Notes under the pieces: generated by a model
The model's database searches: none
Told to the model about the DNA's origin: nothing
The model's input: the letters and a program-made list of their open reading frames with translations, nothing else
In this document: piece by piece, positions 55,358 through 64,000 of the stretch
How positions within the stretch are numbered: position 1 is the first letter of the stretch
How the letters are laid out: each line of letters begins with the position of its first letter
Source: Hyposmocoma kahamanoa
Taxonomy: Eukaryota > Arthropoda > Insecta > Lepidoptera > Cosmopterigidae
Assembly: GCF_003589595.1 (NCBI RefSeq)
Contig: NW_020654422.1
Location: 3,407,956-3,471,955, forward strand
Reading direction: 5' to 3'
Length of the DNA stretch: 64,000 nucleotides
Position numbers and translations under genes: made by a program

Positions 55358-55575
55358 TGTGGTCGAGTGGCTCGCACATCGGTTTTCATGTTGTCGCCAT
55401 CTTTGATGTTTCGGGTCAGATCCCCGGCCGGGTCAATGTAGGAAACTAAATTTTCTGATTATCTCGGGACTGGGCGTTTGTGATATCGTCGTTGTATCTA
55501 ATTTCCATAACACAAGTGCTTTAGATACTTACTTTGAGATCAGAGCAACGTATATGTTGTCTAATATTTGTTTAT
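55358..55575 (+). repeat. tRNA-derived SINE
   Basis: Starts TGGTCGAGTGGCTCGCACAT (A-box-like) and has CGGGTCAGATCCCCGGCCGG (B-box region, TTCGA changed to TCAGA), then GGACTGGGCGTTTGTGATAT, TTCCATAACACAAGTGCTTT and GAGATCAGAGCAACGTATAT, the body I know from a widespread lepidopteran SINE. The tail is T/A-rich. Confidence 0.65.
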
Positions 55576-56500
55576 TTATAAATAATTTTATACAGATTTA
55601 AGTAATATATAATTTATTGAGTTCCGACCAGCTATACGGTAACGATTTGAGCTGTTCTATATACGTATCGTTCGCCGGTTATTGAACCTGAGTCCCTGAT
55701 CCCGGTCGATCGTGGCATTGCCGAGGTATATTGTCTCTCCCATTTTAAAACTTAAAACTCTTAATTTCAGGTTAAGAGAGAGATGAAAGTCTAAAATAGA
55801 TATTCGAAATAATAATAATATATCAAACAATCACAACATAAATAATTGCCTCAAACTAGGGAGTTTCCTGTACTATGACAACCAGAGCAATGAAATTAAC
55901 TCCGGAGCACTAATCAAAACACCCAGACTAGAACCAATTTAGAAAAGTTATCCAAATAGTGTCCTACCGGTAATCGAAACCAGGACATTCCCATATACGT
56001 TGCCCGCAATATTAATCGTTGGGTCGCCTCGGTCACCAATCTATGAATAACTATTATATCTACAGGGTAACCCCAAAAGGTCTGTGAGATTTTTAAGGGA
56101 TGTTTCAACCCATCAACTCGTGTTCACTTTTTCAATGGCGACCCCTCTCAAATGGCTTCTCAAGTAGATATGAACATTTATTTTGAAAGAAATTTACTTC
56201 ATTCAGACCCTACACAAAGAAGCGAACTATTTCCAAAATAGAGATAGATAAAACTATATTATTATTATAGAGTTCTTAGGTTTTTGTGATTGCTATTGTC
56301 AGCCGTGACCATGAGACCCGAGAGTAAAAAAATGTTGATTCTTTTTTTTTCAAGGTAGACTACAGTATCAAATTAGTTGTTACCGCTTCAATTGGACACC
56401 TCTTAAGTTTAGACGGTATGTACTTGTATCAACTTGAAATTATCTCTATTAATAAATAGTAAATAACGCGCATACACTCCTAGCCCCGCACTAGACACAC
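55576..56500. other. Non-coding stretch with repeat scraps
   Basis: 55900-56060 looks like another tRNA-like repeat on the minus strand (CCGGTAATCGAAACCAGGAC). 56270-56330 (AGAGTTCTTAGGTTTTTGTG, GTGACCATGAGACCC) resembles Penelope-associated noncoding sequence at 28555 and 63500. No gene. Confidence 0.4.
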
Positions 56501-56504
56501 ACAT

Positions 56505-56640
56505 AGACAACCACAAATTACACCCAAACTCACTAGAGAAATAAATGTAGGCCATACAAATATTTCTCCCGGCCCGGGAATCTAACTCGAGACCTCTGCG
56601 TCCGGCAGTCCGGCCACGAAGGCAGTTATTTACTTTATTT
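56505..56640 (-). repeat. Dispersed repeat with tRNA-like block, copy 2
   Basis: AGAGAAATAAATGTAGGCC, CTCCCGGCCCGGGAATCTAA, CCGGCCACGAAGGCAGTTAT; homologous to 19930-20085 in the same orientation. Confidence 0.55.
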
Positions 56641-56812
56641 CCTAAGTAAGCAATTAATATTTGAAATCATCAAAATTAATTAATTAATCACTACTTATTG
56701 CTCATTCGTAAGACCATAAACCATTAACTCAAGAGGATTGCTAACCTCCATACTACAGAGATCGTAACTCGGAAAAAGGTCAAAATCCCGTCTTATATCC
56801 AGATGGCGCTGA

Positions 56813-57080
56813 TCGTCATCAGCTAACACTTATCCACTGCTGCACGCCAACTGGGTGCAGTCTTGTGCCGCCCGCATCCAGCCGCTGCCGGCTGACGACC
56901 TTGCTCAGGTCGTCCGTCCTTCTTGCCGCAAGGCAAGGCGTCCCGCGCTTCGTTTTCCTTGACGTGGTCACCATTCCAGAACAAGTTTGTTCCATCGGCG
57001 ATCAAACCTCCTGCAGACATGCCCGGCCCATTGCCACTTAAGCTTACTTACTGATTTTGCGAGCTGTCGGTCACTTTAGT
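56813..57080 (-). pseudogene. RTE-like LINE C-terminal remnant
   Basis: Minus-strand sequence AGTGGCAATGGGCCGGGCAT, then CAGGAGGTTTGATCGCCGAT, AACAAACTTGTTCTGGAATG, GCGGGACGCCTTGCCTTGCG and CTGGATGCGGGCGGCACAAG encodes, through frameshifts, the RTE block WAGH..RR..RRWNKLVLEW...RSRWMRAAQDRxxWRAAVDKC. A 65-codon frame (57020-56823) mixes two of these frames. Noncoding today. Confidence 0.75.
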
Positions 57081-57084
57081 TCTC

Positions 57085-58101
57085 TGACGTATGACCTCGT
57101 TAGGAAGTAGTTTATATTATTAATTCCTCTTTAATGTGAAATACAAGTAGTCAGTTTTTTCCTTGTAATATTATTCAAATATTGACCCTGAGCTAAAATT
57201 ATTGTCTGAACTTTTACAAGTACGCGTATCAATACGGATGGTATTATGTGTTAGTAACTAATTTAAAAATTAATGGATGCTAATATAGGTAGATGGCGCT
57301 TATCCTAAACAAAATAAAAGAACAGCCGGCAGTATCTATAAAAATCTGGAAAATAAGCGCCATCTAGTTGATTTGTTTGTTATCACTAGAAATGAGAGAA
57401 GCATTGATAAATTGTATCTCTTCAATGTAAAACAAATTAGTTACAAAATAGCTATTTGGTACTCGTGGCGACATCTGTTGTACTAGTAGGTACAAAATAC
57501 TCGACTGTGTTGTCGGGTATTGATAATCGTGCTATATCGCTATTAACAATCCTCTTGAATTATTGTTCCATGGTAAGACAGATTCTTTCGAAAAAACGTG
57601 GATAAGAAACTCGAGAGATTGCTTTAATATTCTTAGTGTTTAAAATAATAAAAAAATAAATAAATAAATAAAAAAAATAGATACTAGTTTCAATTTATTA
57701 CTTACAATAGTTATTTCGAATAGATAGATAGATACAACCTGAAAGAGTTAAACAAATAACTACCATTTTTTTTACTTGGGGGAATCTGTTTACAGATTAT
57801 GTGGGACTAGGCTGAATCCTGAAGCGGAGCAGCCCAACCGTACCAAACCCCCGGGGTGTTCCTCCTCTTTGTTGTAGGTGGAGGTATGGGTACGTTATTG
57901 CGCTTGTGCGCGCCTCCACCAGGAACGAATAACTAACATGGATTTTTGTCATCCGAGTACGTAGAAGCTGTACCCTTTTCTTATTTATTAATCATATATA
58001 ATTAATTATATTTAATAATCATTTGTTATACTTATTAATACTGGACGAACCAACGTCTTTGTCATATCAGGGTAACACATATTATTTGTATTCATAATTT
58101 G
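57085..58101. other. Non-coding stretch
   Basis: Holds an inverted repeat TAGATGGCGCTTAT (57290-57303) / ATAAGCGCCATCTA (57353-57366), an (AAAT)n run near 57650, and a GC-richer unrecognised patch at 57780-57960. No gene. Confidence 0.45.
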
Positions 58102-58410
58102 GTAGCAGTAGAGCTCCTTGTAACAGAGTTCGTCCAGGGAAGTACTGCCACCTAACCAATTTCTGCCGCCAAGCAGTTATGTCAGCATTACTGTGTTCCG
58201 GTTTTGAAGGGTAAAGATGCTGGTGAATTTATAGGCACATGAGACTTATCAACTTATATCTCAGGGTGACGGGTCCAGTGACTGCCGTTCAGATCTTTGC
58301 GATTTAAGGCTCTGAGTGGCACTGCAACTGTTGTGGACAGGCGTGTAGCTTACCATAAGGTGCACGACTTGTCACAGTCCCATCCCATCATTTGACATTA
58401 TAAAAAAAAT
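58102..58410 (+). repeat. SINE-like repeat, copy 13
   Basis: Full-length plus-strand copy: GTAGCAGTAGAGCTCCTTGT, GTTCGTCCAGGGAAGTACTG, TTCTGCCGCCAAGCAGTTAT, CACTGCAACTGTTGTGGACA, and an A-rich tail after CATCATTTGACATTATAA. Confidence 0.9.
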
Positions 58411-58644
58411 TATAACATAGTGGTGGAAACAATTTAACAAAAAATAAATAAGTAATAGTAAAACGTCATAATATTCATTCCAATCAATATCTTAGTCATT
58501 TATTTCCAATAAAAATTGCGTCTATATTAGTTTACTTATAATGTGTTAGGCCACTGTGAAAGAGCGGAACGTACTCCAAAAAAACAAACACCTACACTTG
58601 ATTTAGATCCGAATAACAAGTTTCATTTTCATTACATTTGTACA

Positions 58645-58785
58645 TCAAAACTTATGTGTATGAAAGGCTGTACTTAATAAAGTTATTTCTTTTTCACGTT
58701 TAGTTTTACTCCTTGCGATCTGAGTAGATACGAGCATAACAATGAACGCGGCAAAAACTATTATTTCCTCTAGAGTGTACTCCAT
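58645..58785 (-). CDS. Short single-membrane-span ORF, unrecognised
   Basis: From an internal ATG at 58785 the minus frame gives 46 residues: an acidic start (MEYTLEE), a hydrophobic stretch IIVFAAFIVMLVSTQIA that could span a membrane, then a basic tail SKTKREKE. The frame is open further upstream to 59040 with cysteine-rich but less gene-like sequence, so a larger product or an exon cannot be excluded. I recognise no family. It could equally be chance. Confidence 0.25.
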   Translation of the reverse strand: MEYTLEEIIVFAAFIVMLVSTQIARSKTKREKEITLLSTAFHTHKF

Positions 58786-58989
58786 ATTCAGCAAAAGAGA
58801 ACAACAGCCACAAAGATGACTTTTACGCAACAAAGTTTCTTTACTTATAAATGTCTCCCAGGGTACATTATTTAAGCATACGTTACACATAATGATAATG
58901 GATCTGTCAAGGCAGAGTGGAGAAAAGCTGTACTTGAGTAACCAATAGCATTTTATTGTTTGAGCTAAGAATTGCAGATTATTGAAATA

Positions 58990-59250
58990 AATAAATATAA
59001 TGAAGGCCGAAGAAAGATTCGACGGCTGAGCGTCGAGCAATCAACAGCCCCTGAGGATGTCTCGTGGAGAGGCGAAACACGTATCGGGTATATTTTTGGT
59101 GGTGGTGTTTGTGGCTGTAGTTGCGCTTGTGTTATTTATTTTATTAATTTTATTCGGAGTGAAAAAATATTCAACAGAAGCGCAACTATTTTGCACTACT
59201 TATTATAAACTTCACTGGGTTCGCGGAATAGCAAAAATAATTTATTTCCA
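58990..59250 (+). repeat. Dispersed repeat (family of 35110-35200)
   Basis: AACAGCCCCTGAGGATGTCT, CGTGGAGAGGCGAAACACGT and later CTTCACTGGGTTCGCGGAAT. The last 90 bp recur in reverse at 35110-35200. Frames of 66 and 78 codons that look membrane-spanning (59057-59257) are inside this repeat and are not called. Confidence 0.65.
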
Positions 59251-60459
59251 TTTTTAATAACATAAGGTTCCGCAAAGTAACGCCTGAATCTATTAAATAC
59301 CATATCTTGATAAAACACAGCACTCAGCTAAGAGGAAGCTAATTAATTATCATTAAGACTTAGTTTCTTCTTATTTCGGTCTTTTTTATACGTTACCGTC
59401 TAATTTCTCGTGTGCTCTTACGAATAAACAAATAATTTCGCTGATTGCACGTAAACTAGGGGCACAAGAGCTTACTTTATTGATGCACGCGTGATTAAAT
59501 TATCAAGACAAATACCACTGTAAGACGATATATCGCAAAAATCTACACGATGTCGTATCCCTTCAACAGATTTTCAATATTGATCAATGTAAATTCAACT
59601 AACTCTCCATGGTTATTGTTCTTGAGATTGTAGATGTTATAGTATATTTTTGAATAAGAACGTAGGTACTTTATTCCACTTTATTAATAGAAGTTGTGAT
59701 GGTAGTACTATATTGAGATTTAGTGGCAATGACGTTGCCTATTGGCCAAATATCCTTTCAGTTTGGCCCTATTCGAGTTATTTCAAAAAATATGTTTGTT
59801 TTTCTTCGTTTCCTTATATCGTATTGCCAATATAAACCAATGTATGATCATTGTATTCCGGTTCATATTACGTCTCTATTATTATCAAAAGGTCTGAAGG
59901 GAGAATGATCACTTTTTATCCAAACTTTTTTATTATTTCTGTCACGTCTTGACGTCTAGTTTGGGATGGGTCTATGTGATGTATTTGCAGCTATTTTATA
60001 GGTTAACTGCCATTTCTTTGCGTCGTTTCTCTTAACGTTTTCCTCGTCACTTGATAGTATCCATCTATAGTAAAAAAACTACAATGGTTTCTATCTAACG
60101 TTGAAGAAAATTTAAAAATGGTAAAATTTTATTTTACCCACGCCTTCTAATCAAGTATGTATAGTGTCAAGAATACGTTAAGTTTGAAACGATACAAATC
60201 CCAAAGTGTCAAGCTGAAACATTAACCAAAACGAAATTACCAATACCAAATTGAGAATGTCAGGTCAAAATTACCCTTGACCGACAAAAGTATATGAAGG
60301 TATTGATGCCTGTTGACGAGTGGCGAAAGATACGTGCTGGGATCGTAGCAACTGTGACGTCCTGGTCGCTGCCTACTCTGATAGGAAAAATGCATGAAGT
60401 ATATGTACGTATATAAACTTCTTAACACATTGAAAATACCTAGTTTAATTGTGACAAGG
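59251..60459. other. Non-coding stretch
   Basis: AT-rich. Overlapping 61-codon frames at 59650 and 59723 have no motif. 60270-60390 has slight RTE-like character (a GATGCCTGTTGACGAGTGGC block) that I cannot confirm. Confidence 0.4.
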
Positions 60460-60770
60460 ATGGTCTACGGATCTTCTTGTGTATGCCACCACTTGTGGAG
60501 CGAGTATAAAACGAAAGATAAAGCGAAACCCCAAGGTCCTTGGATATCTCTAAAGGCTTTTTATAAATACCCGAGATTTACACGAAGCGTCATGCTTCCA
60601 CGTTTAAATGGCGTACCTTCGGCTTTGAAGTGCAATTCCCTGCCGGTAGATTTGTTTCCTGAAAACTATAACTTGAGCCTTGTCAAGGCGAGAGTGAATA
60701 GACCTCATGTAAGTGTACATGTTCCATCGGCGACTCCATCGTCATTTTCCATCAGCCGCAGAGTTTGAAA
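60460..60770 (+). pseudogene. Internally deleted copy of the 13-kb LINE family
   Basis: 60460-60570 matches about 15113-15225 of the intact LINE (GATCTTCTTGTGTATGCCAC; CTTGTGGAGCGAGTATAAAA), and 60585-60765 matches about 16190-16338 (GTAGATTTGTTTCCTGAAAA; CGAGAGTGAATAGACCTCAT; CCATCGGCGACTCCATCGTC). The region between, nearly 1 kb with the RT active site, is deleted. Coding only in pieces (VNRPHVSVHVPSATPSSFSI at the end). Confidence 0.75.
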
Positions 60771-60877
60771 TTTTATGGATCAATTAAGTGTTTAATTGTC
60801 TGGTTTTGTAAATTCAATACATTTTTAAATACATGAGCAATAAACAGCGCTATTAAAGCGCAAAACACACAGTGAAC

Positions 60878-61077
60878 GGGTGCGGGTCGGGCGCGTGTCG
60901 GGTCGGAAGCATGGTGGATGTAATTCCGTGTATTTATATGGACGACAACACACCACACACGAGCGTGAGACGAGCGCAGGCGGAGTCCCGCGCCCGCTCG
61001 TGGTGTGTTGTCGTCGATTTAATACACGGAATTACACCCGCCGTGACCCCGACCCGACACACGCCCGACCCGCACCC
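60878..61077. mobile_element. 200-bp fold-back MITE
   Basis: Left arm GGGTGCGGGTCGGGCGCGTG, GTAATTCCGTGTATTTATAT, GACGACAACACACCAC pairs with right arm GTGGTGTGTTGTCGTCGATT, AATACACGGAATTACACCCG, CACACGCCCGACCCGCACCC. The arms meet in a short GC-rich loop (AGACGAGCGCAGGCGGAG). Overlapping frames (60872-61132, 60880-61104) simply translate the hairpin. Confidence 0.8.
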
Positions 61078-62505
61078 TTTGTCTGTTTGTTTCACGCTTT
61101 ATAAAAAAAATGATATTGTTATAAGAAAGTAAATAACTAGGAACCCGTATGATAAGATATTAGTGTCAGTCTGTGTATCACGTTTTTTTTTCAGAATGTA
61201 CATTTGCTATAGGGTTGATATTTGATTGTATGGTCAAGAGCACAGCAAAATTGGCACTTCGGACTTTGGGCCATTGTTATCACACGCGACAGAACAGAAT
61301 TGAAATATTAAGCCTCCAGCTTGACTTGGTTTTGACCCTGTACAACTTGGTTACTTGCTAGGAGGCGTAAATGGTTGCCACTCAGGATTGTGAAATATTT
61401 TTGGGAAGAAACTCGGGGCTGCAAATTTGAATGTGGAACAACTGAAATAAAGAGCTAGCTTTCTTGATAAATTTTGTTATTTTAAATGACAAAGGTCAAT
61501 GGGGACTTTTATATGGAACATTTACCCATTTACCCAAAACAATAAGCATATTAAGTCATTTGTTTATTATACTATATTCAAATAAAAATAAGTTATAATA
61601 AAACTAAAACTATGTTACAATAGCCTACATAACCATTTGCTATCGTTTTACAGCAATAAAAAAGTAGCGGAGTTAGATTTTACAGGCACTATTATTTAGC
61701 ATAGCAATGCAAATATAACCTAGAAGGAATATGATTTTTAAATGCAAATTAAAAAAATCTCACGCCTTTTTTCGTTCAGGCAGCTTTTTCTTATTAATGC
61801 CATCGATAAAAAAATACGTATTATATCGTAGTCCTCGTCCACTGTTCAGTAATTTAGCCAGGAATTATTCGATAATTGGCCGATGCACTATTCGTGTTCA
61901 ATTCGTTAAGCCGGCGGTGAATAATAACTCAATTCATTGCATTTCATTTGTTTATCCACTTTTGACAGTAATTAGTTCGAAAGTACAAAAGATGAATAAG
62001 GTTAAAACAGATTTTAAGAGTCGCGCGGCAAATTCATAGAGACGGACTGCCATTATAATTAATTTTCAACTCACAGACACATCAAAGCCATCTTGTCAAA
62101 TCGTGTTCATTCATAAAGCCTAGACCAGTGTTACCAACTTCACTTTTTATTTTCATGTGGCAACCCTGTCATCACGTCATAGGACCACCTCAAAAAACTA
62201 ATTAAACTTATCAGACTCAAACTACACCAGCACTAGTCTCTTTGTGACCTTACCCATTTTGAGCTCTCAAATTGACGTGACATTTTGTAAACAATGAAAC
62301 CATGGTCGAACTAGTTATTGCAATTCGTAGATAGCTTAGTAATTCGTTTCTCTAATAATTAGAAAGCAACACGTTTTAACGTTAGCTAAGATTTGTTCTT
62401 TCGTAAAGCAAATTACGGAAACAATAAATTGAATTCTTTTAGATTACGTTTGAAGTGATAACTACCACCGACATTATTATATGGAATTAATAGCGGCCTA
62501 TAACT
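61078..62505. other. Non-coding stretch
   Basis: Frames of 62 codons (61173) and 102 codons (61731-62039) are present. The second has a fairly even composition but no domain I recognise. No repeats seen. Confidence 0.4.
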
Positions 62506-62975
62506 GTATAATAATCTCAGTACAGAGTACTACAACGTTCAAGAGTACGTGGAATTACATATAATTACCAAGTTTTATTGAAATCGGTTACCGTAAAGTG
62601 CGCAAACCCGGATTCATCCCCTAGTTCGCCACTATACGGGACTTGACACAGGTGATAATAAAAATCGGTTCTCGCTACTCAAAGTATATTGAGAGAGAAA
62701 AACGCCTTGAATAGGAGAATAGCAAAATCAACCATTAAAATAAATGCTCCTTATAAAACATTTAGGGCTATTTATAAAAATGTATCTTCATGCATGAACA
62801 GCCACCCTTAGAGATGGATGATTTTCTTCAAAGTGAAATAGGACCACTATGGAGATACCCTCTTTCCCACCAAAAAAAATCATGAAAATCTGTTCACAAA
62901 TACCGGAATTATCGCGTAACATACATACAAAAAAAACATATAGTTGAATTGAGAGCCTCCTCCTTTTTTATACTT
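62506..62975 (-). repeat. 500-bp interspersed repeat, copy 4
   Basis: Reverse-orientation copy: AATAATCTCAGTACAGAGTA, CCCCTAGTTCGCCACTATAC, TATTGAGAGAGAAAAACGCC, GAACAGCCACCCTTAGAGAT, TTATCGCGTAACATACATAC and GAGAGCCTCCTCCTTTTTTA. Confidence 0.9.
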
Positions 62976-63086
62976 AAAATTTTGCTTGTATACTTAAAGT
63001 TTTATAAAGCGGGTGAATTTTGACCAATAGTCTTTAGAAATGCTAACAATGGTCTTTACTAATACAACAAAGGACTGCTTCCTAAG

Positions 63087-63290
63087 ATCTATGAATTGAC
63101 GAGAACTGTTCTTCTTGTTCTTCTTATCGTATCAATCGCATGCACTATAATGCTTGCCATCATGGTGAAAGCATTTGCCAATCAACGTAAGGTTCTCGCC
63201 GATTGTTGCCCAGGGTGCGTCCGACGTAGGTACAGGAAACGAATGGCACGTCGTGCAGGGAGGCACCTTTTGTGCACACCAGAAGGTTGA
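63087..63290 (+). CDS. Possible terminal exon of a small membrane protein, unrecognised
   Basis: The frame IYELTRTVLLVLL... has a hydrophobic stretch (LLVLLIVSIACTIMLAIMV) followed by a cysteine pair CCPGC and a strongly basic segment (RRRYRKRMARRAGRH), ending CTPEG and TGA. That is the topology of a one-pass membrane protein with a basic cytoplasmic side. There is no in-frame ATG. Instead CTGCTTCCTAAG just upstream (63075-63086), with a branch-like CTAAT at 63058-63062, could be a 3' splice site. Sequence composition is more gene-like than its AT-rich surroundings. I do not recognise the family. Confidence 0.35.
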   Translation: MYELTRTVLLVLLIVSIACTIMLAIMVKAFANQRKVLADCCPGCVRRRYRKRMARRAGRHLLCTPEG

Positions 63291-63422
63291 TTATATATAA
63301 ATGCTATTAACAAAAAAAAATATTGCAGTATAAGTACTTATATTTAGTATTATGTTTGTCTATTAAACCTACATACTATGTACCTACATGTATATGGATG
63401 TAAATTTTAATAAGAATATATT

Positions 63423-63600
63423 TAGGAAATGAAACTATTTTTCCAGATTAAAATCGCGTATATTTGTTTTAACAAACAAACCGACCTTTCGGGCCCTTTA
63501 CAGGTCCCATGGTCACAGTTGACTGAGGTGGTACAGTCATCAACCAGTTATGTCTATATTAATGCAAACCACCCTATTTTTTCACTATAGTTACAAAAGT
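63423..63600 (-). repeat. Penelope-associated noncoding sequence
   Basis: TTTAGGAAATGAAACTATTT repeats the arm of the palindrome at 28584-28673, followed by AACAAACAAACCGACCTTTC and GGTCCCATGGTCACAG. Reads on the minus strand as sequence just 3' of the coding remnant at 63770-64000. Confidence 0.5.
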
Positions 63601-63769
63601 TATTAATTAAATACCTTATTTTTAATTTTTCAAAGATTCATTCCAATTTACGCTAAATTACCTTTTACAAATTATTTTATTGAATGAATTTTATTAAGTT
63701 AAATTTATTATTAATTAATAATACAAATTAGAAAAAATTAAAACATTTTAATTAGTACTGCAGTCTTAT

Positions 63770-64000
63770 GTTTGTTTGGGATTTGTCAACAGGGGAAATA
63801 CTAGATCCCAAACGGTGGTACGGAGAAACCATCTTACCTGTTGAAATTAGACTGTTTTTTTTATTTCAATGACCTCTCGCAGCATAATAACGGACTTCTT
63901 TTGCAAGAATCTGCGGTTTGTCAAACTCATTGAATATGTAGGTTTATCCATGACATGCTCGCAGACTGCAGACTTGTTTACGCGACGGTGTTTGACATCA
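63770..64000 (-). pseudogene. Penelope-like element C-terminus (GIY-YIG endonuclease end), partial
   Basis: From the right edge, the minus strand reads KSAVCEHVMDKPTYSMSL, then RRFLQKKSVIMLREVIEIKK, a TAA, and further VWDLVF. The pattern SAxxEHxxxxxH/Y...REAIEIKKxxxNFN...W is the end of Penelope-like retroelements, where it forms part of the GIY-YIG endonuclease. The reverse transcriptase would lie beyond the window. At least one stop interrupts it. Assignment by pattern only; alternatives are not excluded. Confidence 0.5.

Noticed and set aside
59057..59257. 66-codon frame that looks like a membrane protein
   Set aside because: Lies inside a dispersed repeat whose last part recurs at 35110-35200; hydrophobicity is explained by its TTG/GTG-rich sequence.
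60872..61132. Arg/His-rich 86- and 74-codon frames
   Set aside because: Translation of a GC-rich hairpin MITE.

Overview
The window looks like a piece of a lepidopteran (moth or butterfly) nuclear chromosome. It is AT-rich, has no operons or bacterial signals, and is packed with decayed transposable elements of kinds typical of Lepidoptera: CR1/Jockey-like and RTE-like LINEs, a short SINE whose core reads TCTGCCGCCAAGCAGTAATG, a Copia element, hairpin MITEs, a Crypton-like tyrosine recombinase and a Penelope-like fragment. Family names rest on motifs read by eye, not on a search. A 400-bp run of N at 11884-12283 is an assembly gap. I see no complete host gene. The best host-like coding signals are a THAP-type zinc-finger exon with a perfect splice donor (10548-10645) and two short single-membrane-span ORFs (58645-58785 on the minus strand, 63087-63290 on the plus strand).

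Layout. 1-3645: two 5'-truncated LINEs meeting head to head. 3716-4940: an old copy of the LINE that is nearly intact at 12.8-16.4 kb. 6.2-11.5 kb: SINE copies, RTE scraps and the THAP exon. 11436-16465: a nest in which one SINE is split first by a hairpin MITE plus a GC-rich block holding the gap, and again by a full-length single-ORF LINE (12790-16393) whose ORF is broken by one TAG. 16.8-22.6 kb: SINEs, a PIF/Harbinger-like MITE with internal subrepeats, and a 500-bp lepidopteran interspersed repeat. 22.6-34.6 kb: mostly non-coding, with a SINE carrying a local inversion, several perfect hairpins and a probable LTR. 34.6-39.0 kb: a 427-bp RTE insertion with a 14-bp target duplication, and a LINE interrupted by the Crypton-like element. 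39.4-40.3 kb: a long terminal-inverted-repeat element. 42.0-45.8 kb: SINE, tandem duplication, tRNA-containing repeat and a Copia element lacking reverse transcriptase. 46.7-51.2 kb: two 150-bp arms in inverted orientation enclosing RTE, SINE and fold-back sequence. 52-64 kb: more SINEs, tRNA-like repeats, RTE scraps, a third copy of the 13-kb LINE family, a 200-bp perfect-style fold-back MITE, and a Penelope-like C-terminus at the right edge.

The genes do not form a pathway. What connects them is parasitism and nesting: LINE machinery (endonuclease plus reverse transcriptase) probably mobilised the SINEs, while the MITEs depend on transposases not present here. The most unusual item is the tyrosine-recombinase element at 36792-38638. 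It sits inside a LINE, between two near-identical 13-bp direct repeats, and keeps every catalytic residue I can recognise, but one TGG-to-TGA change separates the catalytic tyrosine from the rest.
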